Source of the DNA: Bacteroidota bacterium
GTDB taxonomy: Bacteria > Bacteroidota > Bacteroidia > Flavobacteriales > Flavobacteriaceae
Length of the DNA: 14,446 nucleotides
Direction: 5' to 3'
NCBI GenBank assembly: GCA_021793135.1
Contig: JAJYTI010000035.1
Location: 1-14,446 of the forward strand
This document shows, one piece after another, positions 7,703 to 14,446 of the stretch (positions within the stretch are counted from its first letter, which is position 1; each line of letters starts with the position of its first letter). The notes under the pieces are model-generated. The model was given only the letters and a program-made list of their open reading frames with translations, ran no database searches and was not told where the DNA came from. Both the position numbers and the translations under genes were made by a program.

Positions 7703-8599
7703 TTATTTCCTTGGGTGGAATTGTATTAAGGTATCTTCTAGATATTTTGTGTCTAGATGAGTATAAATTTCGGTAGTGGTAATATTTTCATGTCCCAACA
7801 TATGTTGGATGGCACTTAAATCGGCTCCATTTTCTAAAAGATGTGTAGCAAAAGAATGACGAAAAGTATGTGGACTTACGTTCTTTTTAATTCCAGCTTT
7901 TTCAGCTAGATCTTTAATAATTAAAAACACCATATTTCTAGTTAATGCTTTTCCTCTTCTGTTTAAAAATAAAATATCGGTCGCTTGTGGTGCAATAACT
8001 TGGTGTGTTCTTACCTCTTTACGATATATATTTACATACTTCATAGTAATGGGTGCAATAGGGATAAGTCGTTGCTTGCTTCCTTTACCTTCTACTCGGA
8101 TAAAACCTTCTTCAAAAAACAAATCCGAAATACGTAGGTTAATTAATTCCGATACACGTAAGCCACATCCATATAACAATTCGAGCATACTTCTATTTCT
8201 TTCGCCTTGCGGATTGCTTAAATCTATCTCTCCCATGATGGCGTCTATTTCTTCAAGGCTCAGAACATCGGGAAGACTTCTTGAAGTTTTGGGACTATCT
8301 ATCAGTTCCATAGGGTTATCTTCTCTTAATTTAGAGAAATGTAAATATGCAAAGAAGCCACGTAAGCTAGCCAAACATCTATTAAGAGTGCTAGCTTTTA
8401 CTTTCTTGCTACGATCATATAAAAAGCCTTGAATTGTATTTGTTGTGAGTTTTAAAGGACTTTTAGAACCAGCATTCTCCTTAATCCAAATGCTAAGTAG
8501 TTCCAAATCTTTGCTATACCCAGCAATTGTATTTGTTGCTAATCCACGTTCTATTCGTAGATAATCAAGGTATTCTTTAATGTATTTTTGCCAACCCAT
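7703..8599 (-). CDS. xerD: XerD-type site-specific tyrosine recombinase
   Basis: XerD resolves chromosome dimers at dif near the end of replication, normally with XerC and FtsK. The 298-residue length is exactly typical. An N-terminal SAM-like core-binding domain (residues about 5-90) is followed by the catalytic domain with all six active-site residues: R148 (GCGLRVSE), K172 (GKGSK), H244 and R247 (HTFRHSFATHLL), H270 (MLGHENI) and nucleophile Y279 (EIYTHLD). The complete set, ordinary length and housekeeping surroundings argue for the chromosomal recombinase, not a phage or transposon integrase. XerC and XerD are hard to tell apart from sequence alone; XerD is the better fit by the IQHMLGHENITTTEIYTHL region. 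No att-like repeats are seen beside it. Confidence 0.92.
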   Translation of the reverse strand: MGWQKYIKEYLDYLRIERGLATNTIAGYSKDLELLSIWIKENAGSKSPLKLTTNTIQGFLYDRSKKVKASTLNRCLASLRGFFAYLHFSKLREDNPMELIDSPKTSRSLPDVLSLEEIDAIMGEIDLSNPQGERNRSMLELLYGCGLRVSELINLRISDLFFEEGFIRVEGKGSKQRLIPIAPITMKYVNIYRKEVRTHQVIAPQATDILFLNRRGKALTRNMVFLIIKDLAEKAGIKKNVSPHTFRHSFATHLLENGADLSAIQHMLGHENITTTEIYTHLDTKYLEDTLIQFHPRK

Positions 8600-8676
8600 A
8601 GCGTAAAGATACAGACAATAATTTTTAAAAAATAGATTTGCTTTAGTTCCAATAGAAGATTATTCATATTTAATTA

Positions 8677-8691
8677 ACCTTAAATTAAGGT
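8677..8691. promoter_or_regulatory. Palindrome upstream of the outer-membrane barrel gene, possible operator
   Basis: ACCTTAA-A-TTAAGGT is a perfect 7-bp inverted repeat with a 1-nt centre. It lies 30 nt before the -7 box of the 8754 gene, centred roughly 50 nt before its expected start site. It is also about 80 nt upstream of the divergent xerD. The position suits an activator or repressor site, but no regulator can be named. Confidence 0.4.
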
Positions 8692-8721
8692 AGTAATGGA
8701 TTTTCTTTAACAAATCATATG

Positions 8722-8729
8722 TATATTTG
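8722..8729 (+). promoter_or_regulatory. -7 element of the outer-membrane barrel gene promoter
   Basis: TATATTTG matches the Bacteroidota TAnnTTTG element perfectly. It would put the start site near 8736, about 18 nt before the ATG at 8754. The -33 region holds only TTTTC and no TTG, which fits a promoter helped by an activator. Confidence 0.6.
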
Positions 8730-8753
8730 TGTATAGAATCAAATTGATAGATT

Positions 8754-9326
8754 ATGAAAAAAATATTTTTTATTGCGTTATTCGGGATTTTAGGAATTGG
8801 AGTTACATCTGCTCAAGAAATAGATTTTGGTATTAAAGCAGGGGCTAACTTCTCTAATTTTTCTGATGTAAAAGGAGTAAACATGTCAAATAAGACAGGA
8901 TTCCAAATTGGAGCATTTGCAGGATTTAAAGCAGGAAAAATTGGGATTCAGCCAGAATTGTTATACTCACAACAAGGAGCAAAGTTTAACCATGATGATG
9001 TTAAGCTAGATTATGTGAATGTGCCTATTATGCTTAAGTATTACTTAATTAGTGGATTGAACGTACAAGTAGGACCTCAATTTGGTTTTGTTGTAGATGA
9101 TAATATTGGTAAAGTATTTAACGGAATTGAAAGCGGTGTAAAATCAAACTCTTTTGATTTATCAGGTTTAGTTGGTTTAGGATTGGATTTACCTTTTGGA
9201 ATCCGTATAGATGGTCGTTACAACTTTGGATTGTCTAAAGCATTAAAAGATACCTCACAAGCAGGAAACACGATAGAGCCTAAAAACAATGTGTTTACTT
9301 TAGCGGTAGGATATTCTTTCTTATAA
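8754..9326 (+). CDS. Small outer-membrane beta-barrel protein (porin-like family)
   Basis: This is a 190-residue protein with a clear signal peptide, MKKIFFIALFGILGIGVTSA, and mature start QEIDFGIKAGANFSNF. That mature start is a hallmark of the Bacteroidota outer-membrane barrel family often called the PorT-like or OMP beta-barrel 2 group. Alternating hydrophobic strands rich in glycine follow (GFQIGAFAGFKAGKIGIQPE, YVNVPIMLKYYL, GLNVQVGPQFGFVVDD). It ends VFTLAVGYSFL, a typical membrane-strand terminus. The size suggests an 8-stranded barrel. Members serve as surface or structural proteins of mostly unknown role, so no substrate is assigned. The gene is a single unit with its own promoter and terminator. 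Its strong -7 box, short leader and tight terminator suggest high expression. Confidence 0.88.
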   Translation: MKKIFFIALFGILGIGVTSAQEIDFGIKAGANFSNFSDVKGVNMSNKTGFQIGAFAGFKAGKIGIQPELLYSQQGAKFNHDDVKLDYVNVPIMLKYYLISGLNVQVGPQFGFVVDDNIGKVFNGIESGVKSNSFDLSGLVGLGLDLPFGIRIDGRYNFGLSKALKDTSQAGNTIEPKNNVFTLAVGYSFL

Positions 9327-9354
9327 GAAAAGCTATACTTGTAGCATCTATTTT

Positions 9355-9387
9355 AAAAAGCTCTTGCAAAATGCAAGAGCTTTTTTT
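9355..9387 (+). terminator. Rho-independent terminator of the outer-membrane barrel gene
   Basis: A perfect 14-bp stem, AAAAAGCTCTTGCA (9355-9368) and TGCAAGAGCTTTTT (9372-9385), has a 3-nt AAA loop and ends in seven T (9381-9387). It lies 28 nt past the stop codon. The palindromic A and T ends would let it act on the minus strand too, but no gene there needs it. Confidence 0.93.
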
Positions 9388-9491
9388 ATGTATAAAGTAG
9401 ATTCGGAAAATTAGTGTGATAGCACTGTGTATAGTGATTTAATATTAAATTTTACTTATATTTATATTGTTTCATTAAAAAATAAAGTGAA

Positions 9492-11030
9492 ATGGTGACG
9501 AAAATTTATGGAAGTGCAGTTCATGGTGTAGATGCTATAACGATAACGATTGAGGTGCATGTGAATCGGGGTATCGGTTATCATTTAGTGGGATTACCTG
9601 ATAATGCGATTAAAGAAAGTAATTATCGAATTGCAGCAGCATTACAAAATAATGGTTATAAAATACCTGGAAAGAAAATCACCTTAAATATGGCTCCTGC
9701 CGATATGCGAAAAGAAGGTTCTGCATATGATTTACCATTAGCAATGGGTATCCTTATTGCTACCGAACAAATATATTGTCAAAAAGACATAGAAGAATAT
9801 ATAATAATGGGGGAGTTGTCATTAGATGGGACTTTACAACCAATAATTGGAGCGTTGCCAATTACAATTCAAGCAAAAAAAGAAGGCTTTAAAGGAATTA
9901 TATTGCCAAAACAAAATGCAAAAGAAGCTGCAATTGTAAAGGATATGGAAGTCTATGGAGTCGAAAACATTTCTCAAGTTATTGAGTATTTTTCAAAACT
10001 AAAACCACTTAAACGAACCATAATCGATATAGAAACTGATTTAGGAGACAATACTGCAGTTAGTAAATATGATTTTGAAGATGTAAAAGGGCAAGAGTCT
10101 ATAAAAAGATGTATGGAAATAGCTGCTGCAGGTGGCCATAATATTATTTTGATAGGTCCTCCAGGATCAGGTAAAACGATGCTGGCTAAAAGACTTCCTA
10201 CTATTTTGCCACCAATGACAATTCCAGAAACCTTAGAAACTACAAAAATTCATAGTGTTGCAGGGCGAACAATTACTCGTGATGGAATAGTAAAAGAAAG
10301 ACCATTTAGAAGTCCGCATCACACTATAAGCGATGTTGCATTGGTTGGTGGAGGAAGTTATCCAAAGCCAGGAGAAATTTCTTTGGCACACAATGGAGTT
10401 TTATTTTTAGATGAGTTGCCTGAATTTAAAAGAAGCGTATTGGAAGTTATGCGACAGCCTTTAGAAGATAGGGAAGTCACTATTTCACGTGCAAAATTTA
10501 CGGTTACTTATCCCGCTAGTTTTATGTTAGTAGCAAGTATGAATCCAAGTCCTAGTGGATACTTTAATGATGGAAGCTCGGCTTTTACATCTACACCAGC
10601 AGAAATGCAACGTTATCTCGGGAAGATATCAGGACCCCTATTAGATCGTATCGATTTGCATATTGAAGTAACTCCGGTTAAATTTGAAGAATTGAGTGAC
10701 ACGCGTAAAGGGGAGCCAAGTAAAGAAATTCGTAAAAGAGTGGTCAAAGCGCGTGCTATCCAGTCTGAACGTTTTAAAGACTATGAGGAGATTCATTACA
10801 ATGCCCAAATGGGAGTAAGACAAATTCGTAAGTTTTGTAAACTAGATGATGCTTCTAATAAAATGCTCGAAACAGCAATGAAAAAGCTAAATCTTTCTGC
10901 TCGTGCTTATGATAGAATATTAAAAGTAAGTAGGACTATTGCCGATATAGAAAACTCTAAAGATATCAATGTTTCACATATTGCAGAAGCCATCCAATAC
11001 CGTAGTTTAGATAGAGAAGGATGGGTCTAG
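9492..11030 (+). CDS. yifB: YifB/ComM family Mg-chelatase-like AAA+ ATPase
   Basis: This is a 512-residue full-length member of the YifB/ComM family. ComM in naturally competent bacteria is a hexameric helicase that promotes branch migration during integration of transformed DNA; the role elsewhere is uncertain. Residues about 1-170 are the Lon-protease-like ChlI domain (HVNRGIGYHLVGLPDNAIKE, then ADMRKEGSAYDLPLAMGI). The AAA+ core follows, with Walker A GPPGSGKT at 222-229 and Walker B LFLDE ending near residue 308. It also has the RSPHHTISDVALVGGG segment, and MNPSPSGY with a Cys-free zinc-like region. A C-terminal Mg-chelatase domain (SARAYDRILKVSRTIADIE) closes it. The gene is complete. 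TATATTTA at 9457-9464 is a possible -7 box but lacks a TTG partner. The stop is 5 nt from the stop of a convergent gene. Confidence 0.94.
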   Translation: MVTKIYGSAVHGVDAITITIEVHVNRGIGYHLVGLPDNAIKESNYRIAAALQNNGYKIPGKKITLNMAPADMRKEGSAYDLPLAMGILIATEQIYCQKDIEEYIIMGELSLDGTLQPIIGALPITIQAKKEGFKGIILPKQNAKEAAIVKDMEVYGVENISQVIEYFSKLKPLKRTIIDIETDLGDNTAVSKYDFEDVKGQESIKRCMEIAAAGGHNIILIGPPGSGKTMLAKRLPTILPPMTIPETLETTKIHSVAGRTITRDGIVKERPFRSPHHTISDVALVGGGSYPKPGEISLAHNGVLFLDELPEFKRSVLEVMRQPLEDREVTISRAKFTVTYPASFMLVASMNPSPSGYFNDGSSAFTSTPAEMQRYLGKISGPLLDRIDLHIEVTPVKFEELSDTRKGEPSKEIRKRVVKARAIQSERFKDYEEIHYNAQMGVRQIRKFCKLDDASNKMLETAMKKLNLSARAYDRILKVSRTIADIENSKDINVSHIAEAIQYRSLDREGWV

Positions 11031-11035
11031 TAGTT

Positions 11036-11725
11036 TTAGTTATTTATACATGCATTCCACAATACATCTTTTGGAGGATTTGCAATTAATCGTAGTTTCT
11101 CTTTAGTTACGGGATGTGTAAAATGTAATTCTCTAGCGTGTAAATGAATACTACCATCGGGATTGTTGCGATCTGCACCGTATTTTAAATCTCCTTTAAT
11201 AGGAGAACCTATTTTAGCTAGTTGTGCTCTTATTTGATGATGTCTACCAGTCTCTAAGTCTATTTCTAGTAGGGTATATCGGTCAAGCTTCTTTTTTATT
11301 TCATAATGTAAGACTCCCAATTTACTATTTGATACTTCTTTTTCATGGGCATAAGATTTATTTTGCTTTCGATTTCGAACTAAATAATGTCGTAAAGTAG
11401 TAGATTTCTTTTTAGGAGTATCTTTAACAATAGCCCAATATACTTTTGTTATATCTCTAGATGAAAATAAATTATTTAACCTCGAAAGTGCTTTCGAGGT
11501 TTTGGTAAAAACAATAATTCCGCTAGTAGGTCTATCTAGACGATGGGGTATGCCTAAATATACATTCCCTGGTTTATTATATTTTTCTTTGATATATGCT
11601 TTGGCAAGTTCCGATAATGGTTTATCTCCTGTTTTGTCTCCTTGAATTAAATCTCCTGGCTGCTTGTTTAAAACCAATAAGTGATTGTCTTCATAGATAA
11701 CTTGAATTGCCTTAGAATGTTTCAA
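11036..11725 (-). CDS. RluA family RNA pseudouridine synthase
   Basis: It converts a uridine in rRNA or tRNA to pseudouridine. The 229-residue protein carries the RluA signature HRLDRPTSG at residues 61-69, with catalytic aspartate D64. Further family segments are TGRHHQIRAQLAKIGSPIKG and LKYGA. It lacks an N-terminal S4 RNA-binding domain, so it is the short single-domain form, like RluA or TruC and unlike RluC or RluD. The exact target base cannot be deduced. It begins 9 nt after the panB stop, so the two form one transcript, with this gene second. A 24-bp inverted repeat lies inside the coding region, and no terminator is visible after the stop. Confidence 0.92.
   Translation of the reverse strand: MKHSKAIQVIYEDNHLLVLNKQPGDLIQGDKTGDKPLSELAKAYIKEKYNKPGNVYLGIPHRLDRPTSGIIVFTKTSKALSRLNNLFSSRDITKVYWAIVKDTPKKKSTTLRHYLVRNRKQNKSYAHEKEVSNSKLGVLHYEIKKKLDRYTLLEIDLETGRHHQIRAQLAKIGSPIKGDLKYGADRNNPDGSIHLHARELHFTHPVTKEKLRLIANPPKDVLWNACINN
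11478..11501. repeat. Perfect inverted repeat inside the pseudouridine synthase gene
   Basis: AACCTCGAAAG (11478-11488) and CTTTCGAGGTT (11491-11501) are perfect 11-bp complements separated by TG. On the plus strand TTTGG... follows, giving TTTT at the end of the arm, so it could end yifB read-through transcripts about 450 nt past their stop. On the minus strand it encodes TSKALSRL, so the reading frame is kept. Confidence 0.6.
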
Positions 11726-11734
11726 AATATGATT

Positions 11735-12553
11735 TTAATATTGTTCTTCTTCGTTAGGGAAATCTCCTTTTTTTACATCATCGACATACTTAGAAAATGC
11801 CGTTGTCATTTCCGTGTATAAGTCTAAATACCTTCTTAGGAATCGAGGATTAAACTCATGAGTCATTCCAAGCATGTCGTGCATAACAAGTACTTGTCCA
11901 TCTACTGCACCTCCAGCACCAATACCAATGATTGGAATATCTACACTTTCTGCAACTTTTTTAGCAAGAGTAGCTGGGATTTTTTCTAGTACGATAGCAA
12001 AACATCCAAGTTTTTCAAGCATTTTAGCATCTTCTATAAGTTTATTTGCTTCTTCTTCTTCTTTTGCTCTAACAGTATAGGTACCAAATTTATATATAGA
12101 TTGTGGCGTTAGACCTAAATGCCCCATTACAGGAATACCAGCTTTAAGAATACGTTTTATTGAATGTTTAATTTCTTTACCCCCTTCAAGCTTTACAGCA
12201 TGTGCTCCACTTTCTTTCATAATTCTAATAGCAGAACGTAGTGCCTCTTTTGGGTCACTTTGATAAGTACCAAAAGGTAAATCTACAACAACCAAACTTC
12301 TATTTACTGCTCTTACCACCGATGCCGCATGATAAATCATTTGATCTAATGTAATAGGCAAAGTAGTTTCATATCCAGCCATTACATTCGAAGCGGAGTC
12401 ACCAACTAATATAGCATCGATTCCAGAGGCATCTAGAATTTTTGCCATAGTATAATCATATGCTGTTAGCATAGATATCTTTTCTCCTTTGGCTTTCATA
12501 TCTACCAAAGTTTTGGTTGTAATACGTTTGTAATCTTTTTTTGCTATTGACAT
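11735..12553 (-). CDS. panB: PanB, 3-methyl-2-oxobutanoate hydroxymethyltransferase
   Basis: PanB adds a hydroxymethyl group from 5,10-methylene-THF to 2-oxoisovalerate, giving ketopantoate, the first committed step to pantothenate and CoA. The 272-residue product is of normal length. It keeps the metal and catalytic residues: D52 in LVGDSASNVMAGYETT, D91 in VVDLPFGTYQ, E123 in VKLEGG, and the probable catalytic E190 in IVLEKIP. The GHLGLTPQSIYKFGTY and IGIGAGGAVDGQVLV segments are also typical. No other pan gene is in the window, so the pathway is dispersed in this genome. It leads a two-gene unit with the pseudouridine synthase and has its own -7 box in the 52-nt gap after sdaA. Confidence 0.96.
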   Translation of the reverse strand: MSIAKKDYKRITTKTLVDMKAKGEKISMLTAYDYTMAKILDASGIDAILVGDSASNVMAGYETTLPITLDQMIYHAASVVRAVNRSLVVVDLPFGTYQSDPKEALRSAIRIMKESGAHAVKLEGGKEIKHSIKRILKAGIPVMGHLGLTPQSIYKFGTYTVRAKEEEEANKLIEDAKMLEKLGCFAIVLEKIPATLAKKVAESVDIPIIGIGAGGAVDGQVLVMHDMLGMTHEFNPRFLRRYLDLYTEMTTAFSKYVDDVKKGDFPNEEEQY

Positions 12554-12585
12554 TTTATGTGTTTTAAGTTAGGAAAAAGTATTCC

Positions 12586-12593
12586 CAAAGTTA
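12586..12593 (-). promoter_or_regulatory. -7 element of the panB promoter
   Basis: On the minus strand, TAACTTTG matches the Bacteroidota TAnnTTTG element perfectly. It would start transcription about 26 nt before the panB ATG at 12553. The expected TTG at -33 is missing; that region falls in the end of the sdaA coding sequence. panB may therefore also be read from the sdaA promoter. Confidence 0.5.
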
Positions 12594-12605
12594 TTGATTT
12601 ATAGT

Positions 12606-14030
12606 TTAGCAGTCACTTAAATTTACGCTAACTGCCAATCCACCTTCACTTGTTTCTTTATATTTAGTATTCATATCCTTTGCAGTTTCCCACATAGTAT
12701 TTACTACAGAGTCAAATGGTACTTTTACGTGTGCAGGATCGGTATGTAGTGCGATTTCTGCTGCATTAATAGCTTTTATAGCACCCATAGTATTACGTTC
12801 TATACACGGCACTTGCACTAGTCCAGCAATAGGATCACAGGTTAATCCTAAATGGTGTTCCATAGAGATTTCGCTTGCTATTAAAACTTGTTCTGGTGTA
12901 GCTCCCATAAGCTCTGCTAATGCACCAGCTGCCATTGCCGAAGAAACTCCAATTTCTGCTTGACATCCACCCATTGCTGCCGAAATGGTAGCTCCTTTTT
13001 TAAACAACGCACCTATTTCCCCAGCAACTAATAAAAAACGTTTTATCTCTTCAAATCCTGCATTATGATTTTCAATGGTTAAATAATAAAATAAAACAGC
13101 AGGAATTACTCCTGCACTTCCATTTGTAGGTGCAGTAACTACACGTCCTAAATCTGCATTTACTTCATTTACAGCAATTGCATAACAAGAAACCCACTTG
13201 AGAATCTGACGGAAACTCACCTTCGTATTGCGAATGGCTTCCATCCATTCTTCGGTGTTGCTATAATTCGAATCTCCTATAAGACTTTCGTGTAATCTAT
13301 ATGCTCGGCGTTTTACTTGTAATCCACCTGGTAACATACCTTCCGTATGACAACCATCATATATAGAATCTAACATTACATTCCAAATCGCTTTTAGCTC
13401 TGTATCTATTTCATCTTCCGAACGTAATGAAAGTTCGTTTTCTAATACAATTTGAGAAATAGATTTATTCTCTTTTTTGCAATACGCTAGTAGTTCTTTA
13501 CCTTTTTCAATAGGGAAGGGGAAAGAAGAGGTGTCAGTTGTTTCTTCTACAATTTCACTTTTTTGTTCTTTTACAACAAACCCACCTCCAATAGAGTAAT
13601 AATTTTCTTCGTAAAAACTTCCGTCTGTAAATGTGCCCTTAATAGTCATTCCATTAGGATGGAAATCTAAAAAGTTCTGATGAAAATGTATGTCTTTTTC
13701 AAAATCAAATGGAATAGACTTTAAAGAGTTAATCAATATTGTTTTTTCATGCTTTATGGTTGCAATATGATTGTCTATTTGTTCGGTGGGATAAGTAATA
13801 GGATCAAATCCACATAGCCCAAGAACTACAGCAATGTCTGTAGCATGTCCAACTCCAGTTAAAGATAAAGATCCATATAAATGGACTTCTACTTTCTCTA
13901 AACTAGAAGCTCCGCCTTTATCTTCTATTTCTTCTAACCACCACAGCGCAGCGCGCCACGGACCTAGGGTATGTGAACTAGACGGTCCAACGCCGATTTT
14001 CAACATGTCAAAAACACTGATACTCTCCAT
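12606..14030 (-). CDS. sdaA: L-serine ammonia-lyase (L-serine dehydratase), single-chain iron-sulfur type
   Basis: It deaminates L-serine to pyruvate and ammonia with a 4Fe-4S cluster. The ATG at 14030 gives MESISVFDMLKIGVGPSSSH, the family's usual beginning. A TTG six codons upstream also opens the frame but is unlikely. The product is 474 residues, with the beta domain first (GPSSSHTLGPW) and the alpha catalytic domain after about 180. Cluster cysteines are C356 (GGCQAEIG), C398 (LTCDPIAG) and C409 (VPCIERN). Their spacing of 42 and 11 equals that of E. coli SdaA. The last residue is also cysteine (NLSDC, C474). In the Legionella enzyme the C-terminal cysteine folds back as a fourth cluster ligand, which suggests the same tail arrangement here. 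The gene diverges from dnaK. Confidence 0.95.
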   Translation of the reverse strand: MESISVFDMLKIGVGPSSSHTLGPWRAALWWLEEIEDKGGASSLEKVEVHLYGSLSLTGVGHATDIAVVLGLCGFDPITYPTEQIDNHIATIKHEKTILINSLKSIPFDFEKDIHFHQNFLDFHPNGMTIKGTFTDGSFYEENYYSIGGGFVVKEQKSEIVEETTDTSSFPFPIEKGKELLAYCKKENKSISQIVLENELSLRSEDEIDTELKAIWNVMLDSIYDGCHTEGMLPGGLQVKRRAYRLHESLIGDSNYSNTEEWMEAIRNTKVSFRQILKWVSCYAIAVNEVNADLGRVVTAPTNGSAGVIPAVLFYYLTIENHNAGFEEIKRFLLVAGEIGALFKKGATISAAMGGCQAEIGVSSAMAAGALAELMGATPEQVLIASEISMEHHLGLTCDPIAGLVQVPCIERNTMGAIKAINAAEIALHTDPAHVKVPFDSVVNTMWETAKDMNTKYKETSEGGLAVSVNLSDC

Positions 14031-14061
14031 ATAATATATTTTAGACAAAATTAAGTTATCT

Positions 14062-14091
14062 CAAAGATACACTAAACCCATTCGTATACAA
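14062..14091 (-). promoter_or_regulatory. Bacteroidota-type promoter of sdaA
   Basis: On the minus strand, TTG (14089-14091, within a T-rich run) is followed after 19 nt by TATCTTTG (14062-14069), a perfect TAnnTTTG. This predicts a start near 14055 and a leader of about 25 nt before the ATG at 14030. It also explains why the TTG at 14048 is a less likely start codon. A second perfect match, TAATTTTG at 14046-14053, is too close to the gene. Confidence 0.65.
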
Positions 14092-14167
14092 AAATAAAGC
14101 ATACTACTTTTACGTATTACATATTGTCGGTAGCTACTATAAACACTATCATTTAGAGTTCTAATAA

Positions 14168-14199
14168 TTGTCATTAACTGACTTGTTACGCTAAGTTTA
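14168..14199 (+). promoter_or_regulatory. Candidate promoter of dnaK
   Basis: TTG (14168-14170) is followed after 21 nt by TAAGTTTA (14192-14199), which matches TAnnTTTG in all but the last base. Transcription would start near 14206, leaving an untranslated leader of about 107 nt. No better match was found between here and the ATG at 14313. Confidence 0.4.
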
Positions 14200-14214
14200 T
14201 GACAAGCTGTCATA
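14198..14214. promoter_or_regulatory. Palindrome over the predicted dnaK start site, possible operator
   Basis: TATGACA-AGC-TGTCATA is a perfect 7-bp inverted repeat with a 3-nt centre. It overlaps the end of the candidate -7 box and covers the expected start site, the usual place for a repressor site. It does not resemble CIRCE, the HrcA operator. Confidence 0.45.
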
Positions 14215-14312
14215 TATTCTTATATGGCACAAAACTTGACTTATACATGTTGAAAATTAGAAAAACAGAAAGAATAATATATTAATTAGCAAATAGAAAA
14301 TAAGTATACACT

Positions 14313-14446
14313 ATGAGTAAGATTATTGGAATAGACTTAGGAACTACCAACTCGTGTGTTGCTGTAATGGAAGGTAGTGAACCAACTGTTATAGCTAACG
14401 CAGAAGGAAAACGTACTACTCCTTCAGTTATCGCATTTTTAGATGG
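14313..14446 (+). CDS. dnaK: DnaK (Hsp70) chaperone, N-terminal fragment cut by window end
   Basis: DnaK is the ATP-dependent chaperone that folds and protects proteins with DnaJ and GrpE. Only 44 codons are visible, but the match is clear: MSKIIGIDLGTTNSCVAVME is the phosphate-1 motif of the Hsp70 nucleotide-binding domain, followed by AEGKRTTPSVIAF. The ATG at 14313 is the family's normal start. The reading frame is open to the last base of the window, so the gene continues beyond it (the family is about 630 residues). No Shine-Dalgarno is present. The gene stands alone here, divergent from sdaA. Whether grpE or dnaJ follow cannot be seen. Confidence 0.95.
   Translation, partial: MSKIIGIDLGTTNSCVAVMEGSEPTVIANAEGKRTTPSVIAFLD

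Noticed and set aside
7703..8599. The tyrosine recombinase as a mobile-element integrase
   Set aside because: Length, complete XerD-like active site and housekeeping neighbours fit the chromosomal enzyme; no flanking repeats, tRNA or cargo genes are seen.
10990..11024. A CCATCC/GGATGG stem at the end of yifB as a terminator
   Set aside because: Only 6 bp with a 23-nt loop, no T run on either strand, and inside coding sequence.
12554..12605. A riboswitch or leader element before panB
   Set aside because: The gap is only 52 nt and contains no stable hairpin, just a -7 box.
14060..14312. A CIRCE element before dnaK
   Set aside because: The pattern TTAGCACTC-N9-GAGTGCTAA is not present in any recognisable form.
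1..14446. A hidden novel multi-gene system (defence, biosynthetic cluster, mobile island)
   Set aside because: All complete genes belong to known core families in uniform AT-rich DNA, with no integrase, repeats or accessory genes.

Overview
The window looks like a chromosomal housekeeping segment from a member of the Bacteroidota, most likely Flavobacteriia. The evidence is AT-rich DNA, almost no Shine-Dalgarno sequences, promoters matching the Bacteroidota pattern (TTG, then TAnnTTTG 17-23 nt later), a TonB-dependent receptor with an N-terminal carboxypeptidase-regulatory-like domain, RNase Y next to zapA, and a small outer-membrane beta-barrel protein of the type common in this phylum. I see no insertion sequence, prophage, CRISPR array, toxin-antitoxin pair or tRNA. 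No gene-free stretch exceeds 300 bases.

Layout. Positions 1-747 (minus) hold the N-terminal 249 codons of mnmE, cut by the window edge. Positions 919-5090 (minus) hold a probable two-gene operon, an M23 peptidase followed by a TonB-dependent receptor, closed by a strong hairpin at 867-901. Facing away from it, 5255-7629 (plus) is a cell-division and RNA-metabolism cluster: a small coiled-coil protein, zapA, a probable 6S RNA that the protein gene calls skip (5879-6044), and rny. A bidirectional terminator at 7657-7688 separates rny from xerD (7703-8599, minus). An outer-membrane barrel gene (8754-9326, plus) has its own promoter, a palindrome upstream and a terminator. yifB/comM (9492-11030, plus) converges with a panB-pseudouridine synthase operon (11036-12553, minus), with only 5 nt between the stops. 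sdaA (12606-14030, minus) and dnaK (start at 14313, plus, cut by the window end) diverge from a 282-nt regulatory region.

How the genes fit together. The coiled-coil protein and ZapA are likely co-expressed division factors. The 6S RNA would tune RNA polymerase, and RNase Y begins mRNA decay. XerD resolves chromosome dimers. PanB feeds pantothenate and CoA synthesis, and SdaA degrades serine to pyruvate. The protein genes are ordinary. The parts that repay attention are the 6S RNA beside zapA, the coiled-coil ZapA neighbour, the C-terminal cysteine of SdaA, and three palindromes (dnaK promoter, outer-membrane gene promoter, inside the pseudouridine synthase gene). I found no convincing undescribed multi-gene system.
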